Shown here: positions 1-6,146 of the stretch, in pieces
How positions within the stretch are numbered: the first letter of the stretch is position 1
How the letters are laid out: the number at the start of each line of letters is the position of its first letter
Translations under genes and position numbers: made by a program
The notes under the pieces: generated by a model
Database searches by the model: none
Told to the model about the DNA's origin: nothing
The model's input: only the letters and a program-made list of their open reading frames with translations
Assembly: GCA_030615145.1 (NCBI GenBank)
Contig: JAUWZT010000088.1
Span: 1 to 12,644, forward strand
From: Promethearchaeota archaeon
Lineage (GTDB): Archaea > Asgardarchaeota > Lokiarchaeia > Sigyniarchaeales > SOKP01
Reading direction: 5' to 3'
DNA: 12,644 nt

Positions 1-954
1 AATCAAGTAAAAGTTACGCTAGGAAATATAGAAATTAGTTCTCGAACTGATTTTACTAAAAAACTTGAGCTTGCACCGAGTGACCAAAGTCCAGACTCAA
101 AACATCAAATTATCATCGAACTTTTCAATTTATCTAACGAATTTATCCAAGACGCTAAATTAATTGTCTCATACCCACTTAAAGCAAGGAATCCAAGACC
201 ACCTACAGAGTTGCTTTATAAAACTCCTGTAAAAATAGAAATAAATAGCCCCGTTGAAGGAAATTTATTTATTAAATCTCCAGATATAGAACCAGAGATC
301 AAAGTGAAATACGTTAAGCGTAAACTGAAAACGCTTAAAAGCATAAAACCCGGAATGTCTGAAGGAGAATTCTCAATCAGTGTTAGACTTCAAAATAAAG
401 GAAATGTAGAATTAGAAAATATTATTGTCAAGGATAAAATCCCAAAAGGTTTTGATTTAACTAATATTAACATCGATGATTATAATGTAGTGAAAATTGG
501 AGAAGAATCTGAATTACAAGTCAAGATTGCTGAATTGAAGGGAAATGAATCGTTGAGTCTTAATTACAGTTGTTCTGGAAAGGGTGAATATCCAAGATAT
601 GAACCAGAGATCAGTGTTCAAGGCCGTGAGAGTTCTGAATTAACACAATCCTCTGATAATCAAGTGGGGGCTCCCGCTCAAACTGTTAAGGGTTCTATTA
701 CTTCAATAAGTACAGAGAAAAGTGCTCGCATTAACGATCTTTTTTCAAATGTTTTTAAGAAAATAGATCAAACCATAACTGGAAATGTTTTAGGCGCTTT
801 CATAGAAGATATGAGGGACCAATTTCCCCCGGGACCTGTTTTACATCAATTTATGCAGTTTGCTAAAGATATCAAAACAGATAAATTAGTTGTTGGTTCT
901 TTAAGAGACGAAGTATTAGCCAAGTTAAAGGAGTTTAAGGAAAAATATACTTAA
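1..954 (+). CDS. Beta-sandwich (DUF11-like) protein, 5' end missing
   Basis: The reading frame is open from base 1 to the TAA at 952-954, giving 317 visible codons, so the true start lies left of the window and the gene should not be started at the internal TTG near 211. Residues about 1-95 look like one beta-rich domain (alternating hydrophobic strands, many Lys/Glu). Residues about 122-205 resemble a DUF11/CARDB-type sandwich: a strand with QNKGNVELENIIVKDKIPKG, then an 'IAELKGNESLSLNY' closing strand. A Ser/Gln/Pro-rich linker (about 210-240) leads to a helical tail (about 243-317) containing QFPPGPVLHQFMQFAKDI. There is no C-terminal membrane anchor or sorting signal, which is unusual because DUF11 domains are mostly found in secreted or surface proteins; the missing N-terminus could still carry a signal. 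Function is unknown. It is followed by T-tracts and then an independent gene on the same strand. Confidence 0.8.
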   Translation, partial: NQVKVTLGNIEISSRTDFTKKLELAPSDQSPDSKHQIIIELFNLSNEFIQDAKLIVSYPLKARNPRPPTELLYKTPVKIEINSPVEGNLFIKSPDIEPEIKVKYVKRKLKTLKSIKPGMSEGEFSISVRLQNKGNVELENIIVKDKIPKGFDLTNINIDDYNVVKIGEESELQVKIAELKGNESLSLNYSCSGKGEYPRYEPEISVQGRESSELTQSSDNQVGAPAQTVKGSITSISTEKSARINDLFSNVFKKIDQTITGNVLGAFIEDMRDQFPPGPVLHQFMQFAKDIKTDKLVVGSLRDEVLAKLKEFKEKYT

Positions 955-956
955 AA

Positions 957-982
957 TTTTTTTTTATTATCCTATTTTTTTT
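957..982 (+). terminator. Poly-T archaeal-type terminator
   Basis: Two T runs, nine T at 957-965 and eight T at 975-982, lie directly after the stop codon of the DUF11-like gene and have no GC-rich stem. Archaeal RNA polymerase terminates at such U-tracts. The position between two same-strand genes supports separate transcription of the downstream gene. Confidence 0.6.
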
Positions 983-1018
983 ATTCTTTATTTAATTTAA
1001 AATCATCATTAAATAACA

Positions 1019-1030
1019 ATTTTATAGTAA
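1019..1030 (+). promoter_or_regulatory. TATA box of the URO-D-like gene
   Basis: A TTTATAGTA-type TATA element is centred near 1025, about 27 nt before the ATG at 1052. An archaeal start site about 25 nt downstream of the box would fall at or next to the ATG, so the mRNA is probably leaderless. The AAGGT at 1045-1049 is too close to the ATG to be a normal Shine-Dalgarno site. Seen by eye only. Confidence 0.45.
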
Positions 1031-1051
1031 AATTTCATTATTATAAGGTAT

Positions 1052-2134
1052 ATGAATTCGTGCGAGCGTTATTTAGCAGTTTATGACGATAATGAGCGGA
1101 AAAAGCTAGATAGAGTTCCTACACATGTTCAATACATAAGAGAAGAATTTATCACGCAAAATAAAGAAAAAATATTAAACAGTCATAGCGAGAGATTATT
1201 CAATAACCTCTATTTCGACATTCCATTTGCTTTAAAGTTTGATTCTGTTTTTGCTCCATTTCCCTTAAGTTTTAAAGTAAAAAGCGTTAAAGTGAACGAT
1301 GGGACGGGAAAAATCGTTAGAATAAAAGAAGATGGACAATCAACGAGACGCAAAACTTCGTATTATGAAGGCGGATATATAAATAATTTAGACCTCTTAA
1401 ATGAACTTATTGCTAATTTAAAGGAAGTAGACAATAGTGAAATAATTAAAAAGACTATAAATTTTTATGAAAAAATCTCGCCTTATATTTTTCCTGTTTT
1501 AACGGTTGATGGTATTTTTGATAAAGTTTGGAAAAGCATGGGAATCGTTGCCTTTAGTCGAAATTTTAAAAAAAATACAAAATTATATCGAGATTTAATT
1601 AAGTTTTATGCTAATTTAGCTCAAATTAATATTGAAGGATTGATAAACGCAACTGGGGGAAGAGGAAAAATCTTGACTCTCTTGGACGATGTAGCTTATA
1701 AAGGGCGTCCGATGATCTCACCTGAACGGTGGGAAAAAGATTTTTTACCCTATTATAAAGAAATTACTTCAATAATTTCTGATGCCAGTATGATTTCTCA
1801 AATTCATACTGATGGAGATGTCACAGAATTAATTTCATCTTTTAAGAAAGCTGGATTCCAAGGATTACAAGGATTTGAAGGAGGATGTGACCCTTATTAT
1901 GTAAATGAACACCATCCAGACTTTGTAATAGTCGGTTTTGGGGACGTATCCTATACACTTCCATATGGAACTCAAGATCAAATTAAATCTCATGTAAAAG
2001 ATTTAATGACCGCTTTGAAAGAAAATAGACGCTTTGTCATAGGACCTAGTACTGTTATATTTAAAGAAATTCCAATAGAAAATGTGAGAACATTCATTCA
2101 AGCTGCAATAAAGTATGGAAAATATAATTGCTAA
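1052..2134 (+). CDS. Uroporphyrinogen decarboxylase-like (URO-D superfamily) protein
   Basis: A 360-residue soluble protein with the TIM-barrel URO-D fold pattern used by HemE and by corrinoid/coenzyme M methyltransferases (MtaA/MtbA type). Supporting features are an N-terminal LDRVPTHVQ (19-27, matching the family's 'pDRvPv' strand), the internal LLDDVAYKGRPMISPERWEKD stretch (210-230, the 'DD...isPe.f' signature) and QIHTDGDVTELISSFKKAG (250-268), where many corrinoid methyltransferases carry a zinc-binding HxC. Here that site reads H252-T-D254-G255, so the Cys ligand is absent and methyl-cobalamin chemistry is uncertain. It is unlikely to be HemE itself because no heme genes are adjacent and the N-terminus lacks the usual substrate-binding RQAGR-type motif. 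No corrinoid protein or methyltransferase partner lies beside it, so the substrate cannot be named. The ATG start agrees with the nearby TATA box. Confidence 0.8.
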   Translation: MNSCERYLAVYDDNERKKLDRVPTHVQYIREEFITQNKEKILNSHSERLFNNLYFDIPFALKFDSVFAPFPLSFKVKSVKVNDGTGKIVRIKEDGQSTRRKTSYYEGGYINNLDLLNELIANLKEVDNSEIIKKTINFYEKISPYIFPVLTVDGIFDKVWKSMGIVAFSRNFKKNTKLYRDLIKFYANLAQINIEGLINATGGRGKILTLLDDVAYKGRPMISPERWEKDFLPYYKEITSIISDASMISQIHTDGDVTELISSFKKAGFQGLQGFEGGCDPYYVNEHHPDFVIVGFGDVSYTLPYGTQDQIKSHVKDLMTALKENRRFVIGPSTVIFKEIPIENVRTFIQAAIKYGKYNC

Positions 2135-2151
2135 AAAAGAGCAGTTTTTAG
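2131..2151. terminator. Hairpin between convergent genes, likely bidirectional terminator
   Basis: CTAAAAA (2131-2137) and TTTTTAG (2145-2151) form a 7-bp stem with a 7-nt loop. It overlaps the TAA of the URO-D-like gene and lies just beyond the stop of the convergent PCMT-like gene. Read on either strand it ends in a T-run, so it could end both transcripts. Confidence 0.45.
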
Positions 2152-2161
2152 TGTAATCTTA

Positions 2162-3295
2162 TTATTTTTGGAATTTGCTCATCTCTTTCTTTATTCTTTT
2201 TTGTACGCTATTTACTTCCAGTTGATATTTATCAATTACTTTAATTTTATTATCAATTACTGAGGAATCAGAGATTTTCCTTTTTTCAATTTCTTTTCTA
2301 ATATAATTATTATAAGCTTTTATCTGTTCTAAAGAATTAATTATATTATCTAAATATTCTAGGTTTTCCTTATTATTTTCCGAATTGATTGTTTGGTCCT
2401 TATGCTGTAGAAAAGCAGAAAAGATATTCTCAGGTTTTATATCGTAAGATCGACTTTTTGAATAAGGTTCTAGCCTTACTTCATTCAATATATTAGATTC
2501 ATAATTAACGGTTATATTTTTCACATAAGAGATATCGATAAATTTATCTGCTCTTGAATGGTCGATTGTTACATCCAATTCCTCAAAATCAGTATCCAAT
2601 TTTAATTCGTCTAATTCAACTTGAGTCATTAGTGGTGTAAATCTTACTTGTAAATGCTTTTTTCCATAAAAATTTTCCTCATAACGAATTATTTGGGTGT
2701 ATGTTTGAATCAAATCTTCGCCAATTGGAGCGAACAAAACACCTTCGTTCGGATCGAGTTGTTGTAATAATGTAGATATTCGATCTTCTTTTATAGCACC
2801 AGTTACAAGGATTTTTTGCCAAGGGTATCGTTCACGAAATCCTAATAAAGGATTTCTTACGATAACTTCAACTTTCTTAAGAAGATCAGCTTTTCTTAAG
2901 TTTTCTAAAGTAACCTTTGCTATCTTTGGATTTGCTTCTATTATTACAATTCTACCATTTGGAGCTAATTTATGAGCTAACGCGGCGATATATCCGCTCT
3001 TAGCTCCTAAAATAAGTAAATCGTCTTTATCATTCATTATTAATTCTTGTAACATGATCGAAATCATATGGGGCGCAGAGATCGTTCTAAGTGTATCTGG
3101 TCGCTCTTTATTGAAGTAAAATAGAACTGGGGCATCGTTGTAAATCCTAACTTGATCCTGTATTTCTTTTGGTATAAATTCTTTTAGAGGAACATCTAAA
3201 AATGCCTTAAATAGCCTAATATCTCTCAAATAGCCATTAAAATATAGCGTAAATAACAACTGTATTTTTGAACGAAATAATTTACGATTTTCCAT
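2162..3295 (-). CDS. Protein-L-isoaspartate O-methyltransferase-like protein with C-terminal extension
   Basis: 377 residues. The first ~225 resemble PCMT, the repair enzyme that methylates isoaspartyl residues with S-adenosylmethionine. Evidence: FIPKEIQDQVRIYNDAPV (40-57), TISAPHM (71-77, the family's 'tiSaPhm' segment), a class I SAM motif LLILGAKSGYIAAL (93-106), IIEANP (118-123) after motif I, and a closing VLFAPIGEDL (186-195). Motif I is altered, with GAKSGY instead of GxGSGY. The 'GDG' that normally follows the third strand is replaced near VRNPLLG (146-152), so activity is not assured. Residues ~230-377 form an extension that ends in a Lys/Glu-rich helical region, far beyond the ~215-residue length of ordinary PCMT. 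The ATG at 3293-3295 lies about 24 nt from a TATA-like element. The gene is divergent from the rhomboid gene. An isoaspartyl-repair role is inferred from family membership only. Confidence 0.75.
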   Translation of the reverse strand: MENRKLFRSKIQLLFTLYFNGYLRDIRLFKAFLDVPLKEFIPKEIQDQVRIYNDAPVLFYFNKERPDTLRTISAPHMISIMLQELIMNDKDDLLILGAKSGYIAALAHKLAPNGRIVIIEANPKIAKVTLENLRKADLLKKVEVIVRNPLLGFRERYPWQKILVTGAIKEDRISTLLQQLDPNEGVLFAPIGEDLIQTYTQIIRYEENFYGKKHLQVRFTPLMTQVELDELKLDTDFEELDVTIDHSRADKFIDISYVKNITVNYESNILNEVRLEPYSKSRSYDIKPENIFSAFLQHKDQTINSENNKENLEYLDNIINSLEQIKAYNNYIRKEIEKRKISDSSVIDNKIKVIDKYQLEVNSVQKRIKKEMSKFQK

Positions 3296-3308
3296 TTTGC
3301 TGCAAAAT
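3294..3308. repeat. 15-bp palindrome over the PCMT-like start codon
   Basis: ATTTTGC (3294-3300) and GCAAAAT (3302-3308) are perfect inverted repeats around a single T. The palindrome covers the start codon and predicted transcription start of the minus-strand PCMT-like gene, inside the divergent promoter region shared with the rhomboid gene. An operator is possible; chance cannot be excluded in such AT-rich DNA. Confidence 0.35.
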
Positions 3309-3312
3309 ATTG

Positions 3313-3324
3313 ATAAATATTATA
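3313..3324 (-). promoter_or_regulatory. TATA-like element of the PCMT-like gene
   Basis: On the minus strand this reads TATAATATTTAT, centred about 24 nt upstream of the ATG at 3295. The spacing suggests a leaderless or very short-leader mRNA. Confidence 0.4.
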
Positions 3325-3395
3325 GTTATTATATCTATTTATATTAAAAGATTATAAAAAACTAATTGTGTCAAATCTGTTGGGATATTTAAGTT

Positions 3396-3974
3396 ATGTT
3401 TATTTTAGACGCATCAAATTTTAAGGAAGCTAGGATAACTATATTTCTGATTTCTATAAATGTACTTTTGTACTTTTTTTTCTCTTTAGCTTTCGAGGAT
3501 TTATTTTATCAATTGGTTCAAATTAATAGTAATATCTTTGTCGAACTTGAAATTTGGCGCCTTTTTACTTCAATGTTTTTGCATGGTGACGCTATGCACC
3601 TTTTCTCTAATATGATCGCACTCTTGCTTTTTGGAACTTATGTCGAACTCAATTTCTCTAAATTCGAATTCTTATTGATATACTTCATCTCAGGATTAAT
3701 TGGAAATTTGTTTTCATTATTTTTGTTACCTTTTAATGTAATAAGCCTCGGTGCATCTGGTGCAATTTTCGGATTGATTGGAGCTACTTTATCGTTATTA
3801 ATCGTGGAAAGGGACACTCCCCTCATAATTTTAGGCTTATTTTACGTGTTTTATTTCGTATTTTCCTCGTTTTCGCCTGGAATCAACTATTTTGCTCATA
3901 TTTTTGGCTTATTAGGAGGTTTTTCAACCGGTTTTGCTTTTAAGAGGAAGAAAAAATCCTTTGAAACTTACTAA
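3396..3974 (+). CDS. Rhomboid-family intramembrane serine protease
   Basis: A 192-residue, six-helix membrane protein that cleaves transmembrane substrates within the bilayer. The catalytic dyad is visible: GASGAIFG with the nucleophile Ser121, and His168 in YFAHIFGLLGG. The oxyanion/support motif HGDAMHLFSNM (63-73, with His68 and Asn72) and the family's WRLFTSMFLH loop (54-63) are also present. Hydrophobic segments fall around 15-35, 65-85, 90-110, 116-137, 142-160 and 163-182, and a short Lys/Arg-rich cytoplasmic tail follows. The length is that of the compact prokaryotic rhomboids without accessory domains. The gene is transcribed away from the PCMT-like gene. Its stop lies 2 bp from the stop of the convergent nth gene with no terminator between them, so the two transcripts probably overlap at their 3' ends. 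Substrates cannot be predicted. Confidence 0.93.
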   Translation: MFILDASNFKEARITIFLISINVLLYFFFSLAFEDLFYQLVQINSNIFVELEIWRLFTSMFLHGDAMHLFSNMIALLLFGTYVELNFSKFEFLLIYFISGLIGNLFSLFLLPFNVISLGASGAIFGLIGATLSLLIVERDTPLIILGLFYVFYFVFSSFSPGINYFAHIFGLLGGFSTGFAFKRKKKSFETY

Positions 3975-3976
3975 AA

Positions 3977-4645
3977 TCATTTCTTTTTCTTTTTTTTGTT
4001 TCTCATAACTATTTCCATCGAAAAATCTCTAGGACAAATGTCGTTTAAAGGGCAAATCTCGCATTTGGGACGAATTGGTAAGCAAATTTCTTGTCCAAAC
4101 CTCACAAATAATCGATTCACTCTAATCCATTGATCTCGAGGTATAATTCTCTTCAATTCTTCTTCGGTTTGCCCTGGTTTAGTTGTTTTTATCCAACCTA
4201 ATCTATTAGGAATTCTATGAACATGAACATCCACCGGTATTGCTGGAATTTTAAAAGCGTATACTAATACACAATTAGCTGTTTTAGCGCCCACCCCGGG
4301 TAGAGAAACTAACTCTTCAAAGTCTTTTGGTACAATTCCTTGATAATCTTCTTTTATTATTCGAGAAACTTCTTTAATGCGAGCCGCTTTAACCTTATAA
4401 AAGCCAGATTTAAAAACTAACTTCTCTAAATCTTCTACGCTCGCTTCTGAGATTTCTTTTGGAGTTTTATATTTTGTAAATAAACTATTTGTAGCTTCTC
4501 TAGTATTTATATCTCTAGATCTTGCCGATAATATTGTAGATATTAAGATTTTAAATGGATCTTGTTTTTTTCTGGCTAACCCGTCAAGGTGAGCTTCTCC
4601 TTCTAAAGCTTGTTCAATTTGGTCTAAAATTTTGATGTGATTCAT
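3977..4645 (-). CDS. nth: Endonuclease III (DNA glycosylase/AP lyase)
   Basis: 222 residues, full length for the family (E. coli Nth has 211). It removes oxidised pyrimidines in base excision repair and nicks abasic sites. The helix-hairpin-helix LPGVGAKTAN (115-124) carries the catalytic Lys121, PVDVHVHR (137-144) carries the catalytic Asp139, and four cysteines at 188, 195, 198 and 204 have the C-X6-C-X2-C-X5-C spacing of the [4Fe-4S] cluster. The damage-wedge loop reads LSARSRD (39-45), where E. coli has LSAQATD. The C-terminus ends in a run of Lys residues (217-222), possibly a DNA-contacting tail. It starts 12 nt after the stop of the TRM11-like gene and is probably the last gene of that minus-strand operon. 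Confidence 0.95.
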   Translation of the reverse strand: MNHIKILDQIEQALEGEAHLDGLARKKQDPFKILISTILSARSRDINTREATNSLFTKYKTPKEISEASVEDLEKLVFKSGFYKVKAARIKEVSRIIKEDYQGIVPKDFEELVSLPGVGAKTANCVLVYAFKIPAIPVDVHVHRIPNRLGWIKTTKPGQTEEELKRIIPRDQWIRVNRLFVRFGQEICLPIRPKCEICPLNDICPRDFSMEIVMRNKKKKKK

Positions 4646-4657
4646 ATTTTATCCAGA

Positions 4658-6061
4658 TTAGCTCATCTTTTCGAAAACATAAATCTTTCTTTTTATTATT
4701 TGATTCTTTTTGGCATCGATTATAGCTCTAACTTGTCCTTTCTTAAATTGAAGCTTTCGATTCGATTTATTTACTATTCTGTTTAGATCTAACATTGGCA
4801 CTAGTTTAAAGTTGTGCTTTCTAGCTATTTCTTCAATTTTTAATTGAACTTCCCCTCCATCAATCGTATTAAAGATCGGTAATACAATACATATTCTACG
4901 CATAGGTTTTAAAACTTTATAACCTTCTCTAAAAGTAGCTTCATAAATCGAGTTTAGTTTTGAATCAATAAGCTCTTTGGCTTCTGTGTAATAGGGTTTT
5001 TGTTTGTAAAAAGGTCCCAATTCTGGTTCCGTACATATCCCGTCAAAATATTCCTTGCTAAAAGAAGATGACAATTTCTTAACGTTTGCTTTTTTAACCC
5101 TTTCATTTAATAAAAGTGGAATTGGCTCCTCAAGCTCTTTTAAAAGCCAATTTAAATTACGCAAAGTATTCTTAACTTTGGTATCATCAATGTCAGAACC
5201 ATAAATTTGAAAATCCTCTATTAAAGCAAATAAAAGAACAGTACCATTTCCCACAAATGGATCAAGAATTACTTTATTTTCTCTTTCTTCAAATAAATTT
5301 AAAAAATTTAACATTATAATAGCCAATTTTGGCGAAATACTGCTTTTGAACTCCTTAAATGGCCTTTCTTCGTCAATTTTTTTTTTAAAATTCGGATCGT
5401 CAGCCGTAAAAGTACGCGCGATATAAACTCCTTCTTCTGTAAAACCAAAGATTATTTCTGCACGATCTTTATTGAATAAGCCATATTTTATTAAGTGATG
5501 GGGGAAAATTGGATTTAAATTACCCGCTTTAATATTTTCTTCGGGGTATTTATAATATAACGATTTTTCAGCACCGTTCTCTTTTAACAAGCCCATAATG
5601 GATTTATTCAAAAAAGGTAGAAAATGTTTTACCAACACATCAGAATAATAATCATCATCAAATAAGTTTGGATAGATGGATACAGCGTAAAATAGACTTT
5701 CATTTTGTATTCTTGGGAATATTTTATTAAGCGTGGAGTTTATAACCTTCAAAATTCCCTTTCTAGTAAAGTCAATCTTTTTGAATTTCTCAACTACTTT
5801 CGGAAAACCGTCGTAGATAGTTTGTATATCGATAAAATCATATATCTCGCCGATTTTTTGGCATCCTCCAAGTATATATTGAATTTTCATCAAATCGTTT
5901 ACATAATACCTGCTCTTTTGCAGCGATTCAAACTCAACTATCGCGATATTTGCCGAATAATCCGTGATTCGTCCTATAAATTGAGAATTCTTTAAAAGAT
6001 TGTCTAGCTCTGCCAAAGACAGCTGCCAGTTCGAGCCTAACACAAAAAGAAATCTATTCAA
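4658..6061 (-). CDS. TRM11/UPF0020-like nucleic-acid methyltransferase
   Basis: 467 residues, like the archaeal/eukaryotic TRM11 group that methylates tRNA guanosine-10. The N-terminus (MNRFLFVLGSNWQLSLAEL) matches the usual start of this group. Residues ~40-200 occupy the place of a THUMP-like RNA-binding region but are poorly conserved. Next come a strand with EEGVYIARTFTADD (209-222), RPFKEFKSSISPKLAIIM (233-250, the 'RP...lpPKLA' linker), SAM motif I LDPFVGNGT (266-274), YGSDID (287-292) and the catalytic-position motif TEPELGP (344-350) in place of the common DPPYG. The start is a TTG (6059-6061): there is no ATG nearby, an in-frame stop lies five codons upstream, and an AGGT-like site precedes it. 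It lies 85 nt after the GIFT-SAP gene and 12 nt before nth, so co-transcription is likely. The substrate (tRNA, other RNA or DNA) is not determinable from sequence. Confidence 0.83.
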   Translation of the reverse strand: MNRFLFVLGSNWQLSLAELDNLLKNSQFIGRITDYSANIAIVEFESLQKSRYYVNDLMKIQYILGGCQKIGEIYDFIDIQTIYDGFPKVVEKFKKIDFTRKGILKVINSTLNKIFPRIQNESLFYAVSIYPNLFDDDYYSDVLVKHFLPFLNKSIMGLLKENGAEKSLYYKYPEENIKAGNLNPIFPHHLIKYGLFNKDRAEIIFGFTEEGVYIARTFTADDPNFKKKIDEERPFKEFKSSISPKLAIIMLNFLNLFEERENKVILDPFVGNGTVLLFALIEDFQIYGSDIDDTKVKNTLRNLNWLLKELEEPIPLLLNERVKKANVKKLSSSFSKEYFDGICTEPELGPFYKQKPYYTEAKELIDSKLNSIYEATFREGYKVLKPMRRICIVLPIFNTIDGGEVQLKIEEIARKHNFKLVPMLDLNRIVNKSNRKLQFKKGQVRAIIDAKKNQIIKRKIYVFEKMS

Positions 6062-6146
6062 AAAAAAACCTATTTATTAATTAAAAATGTTTTACTGTGA
6101 TTTTGAAAAAGAAGCATGTTATTTTTATTTTTAGGTTGAGTTAAGA

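Noticed and set aside
5705..5995. Plus-strand 96-codon open frame
   Set aside because: It lies wholly inside the TRM11-like gene on the other strand, which has clear motifs.
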